Assembly (NCBI GenBank): GCA_934278005.1
Contig: CAKQWG010000016.1
Location: 1 to 28,748 of the forward strand
Reading direction: 5' to 3'
Length of the DNA stretch: 28,748 nt
Source: an uncultured Pirellulaceae bacterium
GTDB taxonomy: Bacteria > Planctomycetota > Planctomycetia > Pirellulales > Pirellulaceae
Shown: positions 7,130-13,993 of the stretch, one piece after another
How positions within the stretch are numbered: the first letter of the stretch is position 1
How the letters are laid out: each line of letters starts with the position of its first letter
Notes under the pieces: generated by a model
What the model saw: only the letters and a program-made list of their open reading frames with translations
The model's database searches: none
Told to the model about the DNA's origin: nothing
Made by a program: the position numbers and the translations under genes

Positions 7130-8500
7130 ATGGCATATCTATTTAATACCCCCGAAGACGTCGCGGCGATGCTCGCTACGATTGGCGCAGCCAGCGTCGA
7201 AGAGCTGTTTACGCCTATTCCGTCCCACCTGCGACTGGGAAGGCCGTTGGCGATCCCCGCACCGCTGAGTGAAATGGAGCTGACGCGTCGCATGAACTCT
7301 CTGGCGGCGCGCAATACGGGCGTTGAGCAGTCCGTTTGTTTCTTAGGTGGTGGCGCCTACGATCATTTTATACCCGCCGTAGTCGATAGTCTGGCTAGTC
7401 GTGGCGAGTTCTACACGTCGTACACGCCCTATCAACCCGAGGTCAGCCAGGGCAACCTGCAGGTGATGTTCGAATACGAAACGCTGATCTGCCAATTGAC
7501 TGGCATGGACGTTTCCAACGCCAGTCTTTATGACGGCGCGACGGCTACTATCGAAGCCGTGCTTTTGGCGATGGCTAGTTCACCGGGCAAGACGCGGGTG
7601 GTCGTTCCCGAGAATCTGCATCCGCATTACCGCCAGGTTCTGGAAACTTATTTGCAGTGGACCGACTTTGAACTGCGCACGGTTCGCTGCCCTGAAGGCG
7701 TGATTCCCACTGCGGCTTGGTCGGCCGCGATGGATGACAGCGTCGGCTGCGCGGTGCTCAGCCAACCCAATTTCTTCGGCATAGTGGAGGACTTGGCGCC
7801 TGTCGCCCAGGCGGCCAAAGCTGCGGGGGCGGTGATCGTCGGCGTATGTGACATGATCTCGCTGGGACTGCTGGCGAGCCCCGACCAGTGGGGCGCGGAC
7901 ATCGTCGTGGGCGAAGGCCAAGCACTGGGCAATCCACTGCAGTATGGCGGTCCCTATCTGGGCATTTTGGCTTGCCGCGAGAGCTTCGTACGCCGCATTC
8001 CCGGGCGCATCGCCGGTCAGACCGAGGACCGCCTGGGCAAGCGCTGCTGGGTGCTGACTCTGCAGACTCGCGAGCAGCACATTCGCCGCGATCGCGCGAC
8101 GAGCAACATCTGCACTAACCAGGGCTTGTTCGCTTTGCGTGCGGCAATCTACCTAGCCCTGCAAGGCCCGCAGGGCCTGCTGGAAACGGCCCAGCACTGC
8201 AGCTGGAAGACGCACTACTTGAGAGAATCCCTGGCGGGGAACGAGCGATTTTCGATTCGATTCGAAGAATCCGCGTGGCGCGAAATCGTGATTCAGGATC
8301 GCGCAGGCGATGTGGCGGGCGTACTCGCCCACTGCCGCGAACAAGGTCTGCTCGCCGGTCTGCCGCTCGGTCAGTGGTATCCAAATCTGGACGACTGTTG
8401 GCTGGTTGCCGTGACTGAAAAGCGCACGCGCGAACAACTCGACCAACTTGTACAAACGCTTAACACCGTCCCCCAGCCATCGGAATTCGCTCATGCGTAA
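7130..8500 (+). CDS. gcvPA: Glycine dehydrogenase (decarboxylating) subunit 1
   Basis: This is the alpha half of the two-subunit P protein, which with GcvPB decarboxylates glycine and loads the aminomethyl group onto GcvH. The 456-aa product has the usual length. Its start, with FNTPEDVAAMLATIGAASVE, is typical. It shows the conserved loop CFLGGGAYDHFIPAVVD, then YTPYQPEVSQGNLQ, and SLYDGATATIEAV. A later block has GEGQALGNPLQYGGPYLG and TSNICTNQGLFALRA. The lysine that binds PLP is in the partner subunit, as expected for the split form. The stop codon overlaps the start of gcvPB by 8 nt, indicating translational coupling. Confidence 0.96.
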   Translation: MAYLFNTPEDVAAMLATIGAASVEELFTPIPSHLRLGRPLAIPAPLSEMELTRRMNSLAARNTGVEQSVCFLGGGAYDHFIPAVVDSLASRGEFYTSYTPYQPEVSQGNLQVMFEYETLICQLTGMDVSNASLYDGATATIEAVLLAMASSPGKTRVVVPENLHPHYRQVLETYLQWTDFELRTVRCPEGVIPTAAWSAAMDDSVGCAVLSQPNFFGIVEDLAPVAQAAKAAGAVIVGVCDMISLGLLASPDQWGADIVVGEGQALGNPLQYGGPYLGILACRESFVRRIPGRIAGQTEDRLGKRCWVLTLQTREQHIRRDRATSNICTNQGLFALRAAIYLALQGPQGLLETAQHCSWKTHYLRESLAGNERFSIRFEESAWREIVIQDRAGDVAGVLAHCREQGLLAGLPLGQWYPNLDDCWLVAVTEKRTREQLDQLVQTLNTVPQPSEFAHA

Positions 8501-9950
8501 TACTCAAGCCACCCAGCTACTATTCGAACTGGCAAAAACAGGCAGGCGTGCCAACCTGCTGCCGCCGAGCGACGTGCCGAAACCCTCCAGCGAGTCGCTC
8601 TATCCCAGCGCAACTTTGCGGAAGGCTCCCGTGGCACTTCCCGAACTGAGCGAAGGAGACGTGGTGCGGCACTTCACCAACCTGTCGTCGCTGAACATGT
8701 CCGTCGACACGCATTTCTATCCGCTGGGATCATGTACGATGAAGTACAATCCCAAACGCAACGAGCGTCTGGCGAGCTTGCCTGGCATCGTCGACTTGCA
8801 TCCATTGCAACCCGATGAAACAGTGCAAGGCATGCTGGAACTGCTGTATGAAGTGCAGAGTTATTTTGCGGAGATCTCTGGCTTACCGGCTGTGTCGCTG
8901 CAGCCAGCCGCCGGTGCTCACGGCGAGCTGACGGCGCTAATGGCTGCTGCAGCTTATTTCAAAGACCTCGGCCAGACACGGACTAAAGTATTGATTCCCG
9001 ACAGTGCGCACGGGACCAATCCAGCTAGCGCTAGCATGGTCGGCATGCAAGCTATCACCATTCGATCCCGCGCCGACGGTACGGTCGACATGGACGATCT
9101 AAAGTCAAAGGCCGACGACCAAACCGCTGTATTCATGATTACCAATCCCAGCACGCTGGGCTTGTTCGAAAAACAGATCGACCAGATTGCTGAATTGATC
9201 CATTCGGTCGGCGGGCTAATCTACTTAGATGGCGCCAACATGAACGCTATTCTGGGCATCGCGCGACCGGGCGATTTCGGCGCGGACATGATGCACTACA
9301 ACCCGCACAAGACCTTCAGTGGACCTCACGGCGGCGGTGGTCCTGGGGCGGGGCCCATCTGTGTGCGAGATTTCCTTGAGCCGTACCTGCCGGTGCCACG
9401 CGTGACCAAAGTCGACGACACGTATCGCATGAATAGCGATCACCCCAAGGCAATTGGCCGCGTGCATGGTTTCCACGGCAATATCGGTGTGCTAGTGCGG
9501 ACCTATTGTTATATCCGTGCTTACGGTGGTTCCGGGTTGAAGGAGGTCAGTCAGCATGCCGTGCTCAATGCCAATTACTTGCTGGCCAAACTCCTGCCGC
9601 TGCTGCCGGTGCCGCACGGCAATCGCTGCATGCACGAGTTCGTGGCCACGGCTAGCCAGCTCAAGAAGGAGCGTGGCATCACCGCCATGGATATTGCCAA
9701 GCGGCTGCTCGACTTCGGCTTCCATGCTCCGACCGTCTATTTCCCACTGACGGTTCCCGAAGCGATGATGATCGAGCCCACGGAGACGGAGAGCAAAGAG
9801 ACCATGGACGCCTTCGTGGCCGCCTTGGAACAAATTCTCAGCGAAGATCCAGATACGCTCCACGCTGCTCCGCTGTCGACAAAAATAAGTCGCCCGGATG
9901 AAGTGAAGGCAGCGAGAAAGCCAGTGATGCGATGGACGGCTACGCCCTAA
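8493..9950 (+). CDS. gcvPB: Glycine dehydrogenase (decarboxylating) subunit 2
   Basis: This is the PLP-carrying half of the split P protein. The conserved N-terminal TQLLFELAKTGRRANLLP follows directly after the ATG at 8493, which is preferred over the longer open frame from 8448. Other signatures are HFTNLSSLNMSVDTHFYPLG, GSCTMKYNPKRNE, the QPAAGAHGEL block, DSAHGTNPASASM, and NPHKTFSGPHGGGGPGAGP. In the last of these, Lys273 is the expected Schiff-base lysine. The 485-aa length matches the family. The gene overlaps gcvPA by 8 nt, and its last 19 nt overlap the lipoate ligase gene. Confidence 0.96.
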   Translation: MRNTQATQLLFELAKTGRRANLLPPSDVPKPSSESLYPSATLRKAPVALPELSEGDVVRHFTNLSSLNMSVDTHFYPLGSCTMKYNPKRNERLASLPGIVDLHPLQPDETVQGMLELLYEVQSYFAEISGLPAVSLQPAAGAHGELTALMAAAAYFKDLGQTRTKVLIPDSAHGTNPASASMVGMQAITIRSRADGTVDMDDLKSKADDQTAVFMITNPSTLGLFEKQIDQIAELIHSVGGLIYLDGANMNAILGIARPGDFGADMMHYNPHKTFSGPHGGGGPGAGPICVRDFLEPYLPVPRVTKVDDTYRMNSDHPKAIGRVHGFHGNIGVLVRTYCYIRAYGGSGLKEVSQHAVLNANYLLAKLLPLLPVPHGNRCMHEFVATASQLKKERGITAMDIAKRLLDFGFHAPTVYFPLTVPEAMMIEPTETESKETMDAFVAALEQILSEDPDTLHAAPLSTKISRPDEVKAARKPVMRWTATP

Positions 9951-10960
9951 ACGACATTCCGCGCGGCGGCGTAGAGAACATGGCGCTCGACCAGCACATG
10001 CTAGAGACAGCCGCCGCGCAGCAGTGCTTGCTGCTGCGCGTGTATCGTTGGTCGGAGCCAACGTTGTCATTAGGCTATTTTCAGCCCTATGTACAACGCT
10101 TGACGCATTCGCCCAGCACCGATCTGCCGCTGGTCCGACGCGCTACGGGCGGTGGTGCAATCGTGCATCACTACGATTGGACCTATAGCATCGCTGCGCC
10201 GGCGCAGGCCCTCGGCAACAAGTCGCGCAGTAGCAAATTGCCCAGTGAAAAGTTGCCGGGCACAAATTTGCCGGAACACGCCGCCGACCGGGCTCAGAAC
10301 CCAGCCAGCGGCCAAGTTAGCAACCTCACAGGCCGACTCGCAGGCCGCGACTTGGGCGCCTCGGTGCCGCTCTATGACTGCGTACACGACGCGGTCGTTA
10401 CGTGGCTGGCAATGCAGGGCATCGCCGCTCGCAAGTGGTCGCAGGACTGCGGCGCAGATGCCGCCGCGCATGCGGGCCGGCTGCCAAATCAATCTGATGT
10501 GCCCGAGCAGGCTGCCGGTACTCCACAGCACACTGCGAGTGCACCACAGCCCGCTGCTAGTGGTGCTCGTAGCGGCGACATGCAGCGCCGCTTTCTGTGT
10601 TTTGAACGGCGCAGTTGTGGTGACGTCGTGTGGCAAGATCACAAAGTCATGGGCAGCGCGCAGCGGCGCAGTGCGGGAGCGCTGCTGCAACACGGTAGTC
10701 TCCTGCTGGCGTCCAGCCCCTATGCGCCTAGCTTGCAGGGATTGTCGCCTAGCGGAGATTTGGCAAGCCGCTCACTGCTCGGCGGGGCTGTGCCACCGGC
10801 GGAACTGCTGCAGAGTTTCTTTGAGCACCTATGCGCCGCCGTGAGCGCGGCTACGGGCGTTGAACTGCGGCCGGTAGCGGGCCTGGAGCAGACTCCTTGC
10901 CAGTGGCAGTGGCCCAGTCCCACGCGTTTTGCCGAAGCCGACTGGACGCACCGCATGTAG
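9932..10960 (+). CDS. Lipoate-protein ligase A family protein with two low-complexity inserts
   Basis: This is a cytoplasmic BPL/LplA/LipB-family enzyme, expected to attach lipoate (or transfer it from another carrier) to GcvH. Residues 39-51 (RWSEPTLSLGYFQ), the RRATGGGAIVHH nucleotide-site motif at 69-80, and DHKVMGSAQRRSAGALLQHG at 236-255, with Lys238 as the lipoyl-AMP-contacting lysine, are diagnostic. Residues about 93-145 and 172-218 are Ala/Ser/Pro/Gln/Asn-rich and match nothing in the core fold. They fall between conserved strands, so they look like inserted loops. The ATG at 9932 starts inside gcvPB and gives the expected short lead before NMALDQHMLE; a start at 9980 is less likely. 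The gene name is left open because LplA-like ligases and lipoyl or octanoyl transferases share this fold. Confidence 0.88.
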   Translation: MDGYALNDIPRGGVENMALDQHMLETAAAQQCLLLRVYRWSEPTLSLGYFQPYVQRLTHSPSTDLPLVRRATGGGAIVHHYDWTYSIAAPAQALGNKSRSSKLPSEKLPGTNLPEHAADRAQNPASGQVSNLTGRLAGRDLGASVPLYDCVHDAVVTWLAMQGIAARKWSQDCGADAAAHAGRLPNQSDVPEQAAGTPQHTASAPQPAASGARSGDMQRRFLCFERRSCGDVVWQDHKVMGSAQRRSAGALLQHGSLLLASSPYAPSLQGLSPSGDLASRSLLGGAVPPAELLQSFFEHLCAAVSAATGVELRPVAGLEQTPCQWQWPSPTRFAEADWTHRM

Positions 10961-11130
10961 TAGGATGTGACCCGCCGATGATCAGGCATGTAGTTGAACG
11001 GTATTGAATTTAACGCCGAGCCGCAGCAGGCCGCAGATGCACAGGTCGACCCAATCAACGCGCAGCCGCACCAATGATGTCCCGCAAGCGCAGCAAGTAG
11101 ATTGATTTTATGTAGCACTATAGCGCGGCT
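10961..11130. other. Intergenic region between converging lplA-like and symporter genes
   Basis: This 170-nt gap carries one copy of a repeat also found at the right edge of the window (listed separately). No clear terminator hairpin with a T-run is visible for either converging gene. Confidence 0.5.
11013..11066. repeat. Dispersed intergenic repeat, copy A
   Basis: Bases 11013-11051 match 28679-28717 at 37 of 39 positions. The next 15 bases, CAATCAACGCGCAGC (11052-11066), are identical to 28654-28668, which lie upstream of the 39-mer in the other copy. The two blocks are therefore in swapped order, as if each copy were cut from a longer tandem array at a different point. Confidence 0.75.
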
Positions 11131-12864
11131 CTAAAACGACAGCCCGGAGAAGGCCAGGATCAAGCCGACGATCAGCAGCACAAACAGGCTCCACCACGTG
11201 ATAACGCTGCTGTACCAGTGATCTCCCAGATCGCTAAAGATATTCAGCTTGCTCCAATTGAATGTCAGTTGATCTGTGATTTGCTCGGGCCGCGGCGGAG
11301 CGGTCATGAGGCTGACGGCAATGCACACTAGCGTACAGAAGGCCCAGTTGACGATCCCTTGCATCGAGTACGGTTCGATCCATGCCCAGTGGCCCGGCAC
11401 GAACTGCACGTATAGCTTCATCGCGATGCCGAGCAAAAAGCCGAGGATGACCGCTACCACCGCGCCCGGGCCGTTGATGCGTCGCCACAGCACGCCCAGG
11501 ATGAATACGGCGCTGAATGGCGGCGCAAAGAAGGCATACAGCGACTGGATGTAGACGAACAAGCTGCCGCCAAGTCGATCGATGAAGCCAGCCAGCACAA
11601 TGGAGATAATCAGAATCACCACCGAGGAGATCATGCCCATGCGTACCAGCCGCTTTTCGCTGGCCCGCGGATCCCACTGCCGGCGATAGATGTCCAGAGT
11701 AAACACGGTCGCTGTCGAGTTTAATACTGAGTTGACCGTCGACTGAATGGCGCCGAACAGGGCGGCTAAAAACAAGCCCCGCATGCCGACGGGAATTAGG
11801 GTTTGCAACATATGGATGTAGCCCTTGTCCGCCTCCGGGCGTATCTCTGCCCACGGCCGCTGCATAACCTCAGGGTACTTCGCGAATAGAATTAGACCGG
11901 GCAGAACCACGATGGCCGGCATGAGGATCTTCATATAACCGGCTAGCACGATACCCATCCGCGCATGATACATATCCTTGGCACCTAGCACGCGCTGGAT
12001 CATAAATTGGTTGATGACGTTGTACCAGATGCTGACAGAGAACAGCCCGAGGAACATGGCCGGCCAGGGATTGGTTTCATGGGTGATCGGCTGAATGACC
12101 GACAAGCGGTTGTAGACATCGACGCGGGCCACGTGCTGGGCGTTGCGAGCTACTACCTCGTGCCAGATGCCCGACTGAGCCCGGTTGCGTTCGATCATCA
12201 CATTCCAGCCTTCGATCAACGAGTGCTCATCGCCCGAGAGCATCAGAAGCCCCAGCACGGTGACCATTAATCCGCCTGCGAGCATGACGATGACTGTGAA
12301 GAAGTCGGTCCAAGCCACAGAGCGAAGTCCACCGTAGATGGCCCATGAACCGGCCACGATCCCCAGCACGATAATGGCAAACCACAGATTCCAGCCGAAC
12401 AGACTGTGTAGCGCCAAGCCGCCGCCGTAGAGCACGGCAGCTAAGAAGGCAACCACATTGCTGACCACAGTTAATACCGCGAACATTTGACGCAGCAGCG
12501 GATGAAACCTGCGCTCCATGAACTCGGGCGTGGTGAATACTCGCGAGGCCAGCAGGAACGGAATGAACAGCCAGATGAGCACGGTAAACGAGAGCACGTT
12601 GCCCCATTCGCTTAACGCCACGCAGATGCCGTATACAAAAGCGGCACCAACCATACCGATGAAGTGTTCGGAGCTGATATTCGAAGCGATAAATGAGCTG
12701 CCGACCACATACCAAGGCAGTGTGCGCCCCGCTAAGAAATAGTCGTCCGCGTCGGTTTTCTCCTTGCGTCCGACCCACAGACCGATGCCGCACAGCACCA
12801 CGAAGTAGCTGCCAAATGCGAGATAGTCGACCCACGAAAGGGGAAACGAATCCATACCGTCCAT
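11131..12864 (-). CDS. Sodium:solute symporter, SGLT-like
   Basis: This is an inner-membrane sodium-coupled transporter of the SSS family (TC 2.A.21), 577 aa with about 13-14 predicted membrane helices. The N-terminal segments YFLAGRTLPWYVVGSSFIAS and NISSEHFIGMVGAAFVYG, then TTPEFMERRF, and later NQFMIQRVLGAKDMYHARMG, are typical of the sodium/glucose-cotransporter branch. Sugar or a related solute is therefore the best guess, but the substrate is not determined. The start at 12864 is supported by an AAGGA located 9 nt upstream on the minus strand; a second Met three codons on is also possible. The gene converges with lplA and diverges from the FHA gene across a 393-nt region. No sugar-catabolic gene sits next to it. 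Confidence 0.93.
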   Translation of the reverse strand: MDGMDSFPLSWVDYLAFGSYFVVLCGIGLWVGRKEKTDADDYFLAGRTLPWYVVGSSFIASNISSEHFIGMVGAAFVYGICVALSEWGNVLSFTVLIWLFIPFLLASRVFTTPEFMERRFHPLLRQMFAVLTVVSNVVAFLAAVLYGGGLALHSLFGWNLWFAIIVLGIVAGSWAIYGGLRSVAWTDFFTVIVMLAGGLMVTVLGLLMLSGDEHSLIEGWNVMIERNRAQSGIWHEVVARNAQHVARVDVYNRLSVIQPITHETNPWPAMFLGLFSVSIWYNVINQFMIQRVLGAKDMYHARMGIVLAGYMKILMPAIVVLPGLILFAKYPEVMQRPWAEIRPEADKGYIHMLQTLIPVGMRGLFLAALFGAIQSTVNSVLNSTATVFTLDIYRRQWDPRASEKRLVRMGMISSVVILIISIVLAGFIDRLGGSLFVYIQSLYAFFAPPFSAVFILGVLWRRINGPGAVVAVILGFLLGIAMKLYVQFVPGHWAWIEPYSMQGIVNWAFCTLVCIAVSLMTAPPRPEQITDQLTFNWSKLNIFSDLGDHWYSSVITWWSLFVLLIVGLILAFSGLSF

Positions 12865-13257
12865 AAATGTTGTTCCTTGATTGTTGGCCGACCAGGGGTA
12901 ACTGTGCTTATCAAAATTGCCAGCCTGAGGCAGGCGCAGCTAATTCAACCACTCTAACGACCGCTGAGAGGGCGCACGAAAACGGATGAACTACGAGCAA
13001 TCTGTAGCTGCAGACCACCCGGCGGAGCCACCCAAACTGGCTATCGGCCACCATGGCCTCGCACTATACGCCAATAAGGGGAACTTTGGCACCGATTAGG
13101 ACTTGTTTTTGGTGCTTGTATCAGGGAATAATAGAGTAATATCCGCAATAACCTGCTTGTCTCAGCCTGTACTCTAGTTGGTCTGACCTCTCTCGGTTGG
13201 ATACAATTTGAAAAGGCTAGGACGCGGTCCTGAGCTCGCAACCACAGAGGGTGAACG
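12865..13257. other. Divergent intergenic region between symporter and FHA gene
   Basis: This 393-nt gap must carry promoters for both directions. On the plus strand a TACAAT lies at 13202-13207, with TTGGTC at 13178-13183 and an 18-bp spacer; it is the only box pair I find reasonable. No gene or strong repeat is seen. Confidence 0.45.
13178..13207 (+). promoter_or_regulatory. Weak candidate promoter for the FHA gene
   Basis: TTGGTC (13178-13183) and TACAAT (13202-13207) are separated by 18 bp. They would start transcription near 13214, about 45 nt before the FHA ATG. The -35 matches poorly. Confidence 0.3.
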
Positions 13258-13923
13258 ATGCAAATGCAGCTAAAAGTTGTGACGGGTGGACATGAAGGAA
13301 AACTGATTTCTGTCAATCACGACAAATTCCTCATCGGTCGCAGCGACGAATGCCACATCCGTCCCAAGAGTGAGTCGATTAGCCGACGGCACTGTGCGTT
13401 TGTCCGCAAAGATGGCCGTATCCTACTGATCGACCTTAAGAGCCGCAACGGAACTTACGTTAACGATCAGAAGCTAGATCCGTCCAAAGCTAAGATCCTC
13501 AAGAACGGGGATCACATCAAGGTCGGCAAGCTAGAATTCATTGCAGTCATCGAGGCGGGCGTCTCCAACGTCAAGAAGTCAGAAGTCAAAGACGTTAAAG
13601 AAGCAGCTGCGCGCACCGCAGCCGCGGGTGCTAACGACAGCCGTTTCGAAGATGTCGATGTCAGCAGTTGGCTAGAAGAGGCCGATCAGTTTGAACGCCG
13701 CGCTAACGATCCTGAAACGCGACAGTTTCAACTCAACCCCGACCAAGCTCCGTCGGCGGATTCGACTGTCATGGAGGTCAAAGCCGAGGAGGAGACGAAG
13801 ACCGATCACCAACGGCCTAAAGGCAAGCCCGGTAAACTGCCGACCATACCCAAAGGCCCTTCGTCAGAGAATTCCAAAGATGCGGCTTCCGAGACATTGC
13901 GGAAGTTTTTCAGCGGGCGTTAG
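13258..13923 (+). CDS. FHA-domain protein with acidic C-terminal tail
   Basis: The 221-aa cytoplasmic protein has an N-terminal forkhead-associated (phosphothreonine-binding) domain at about residues 3-98. The key residues are Gly27-Arg28-Ser29, the SRRH motif at 42-45 and NGTYVN at 64-69, so peptide-binding ability looks intact. The remainder is charged and probably disordered: a Lys/Ala-rich linker, an SSWLEEADQFERR helix, an acidic stretch and a basic Pro/Lys-rich run. It ends in a short helix with ETLRKFFSGR. FHA proteins read Ser/Thr-kinase signals, and no kinase or phosphatase gene lies in the window. The ATG at 13258 is supported by an AGAGG ribosome-binding site 7 nt upstream. The next gene starts 70 nt downstream on the same strand and is probably co-transcribed. 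Confidence 0.9.
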   Translation: MQMQLKVVTGGHEGKLISVNHDKFLIGRSDECHIRPKSESISRRHCAFVRKDGRILLIDLKSRNGTYVNDQKLDPSKAKILKNGDHIKVGKLEFIAVIEAGVSNVKKSEVKDVKEAAARTAAAGANDSRFEDVDVSSWLEEADQFERRANDPETRQFQLNPDQAPSADSTVMEVKAEEETKTDHQRPKGKPGKLPTIPKGPSSENSKDAASETLRKFFSGR

Positions 13924-13993
13924 TGGCACTGCTAAAAAAGACAAGACACGCATCGAATCGGCCCGCCAACTCGAGGGAAAAGCGACTTTGACT

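Noticed and set aside
13691..13993. N-terminal extension of the pseudo-hydrolase into the FHA gene
   Set aside because: The extra codons overlap the FHA coding sequence in another frame; the ATG at 13994 gives a sensible signal peptide.
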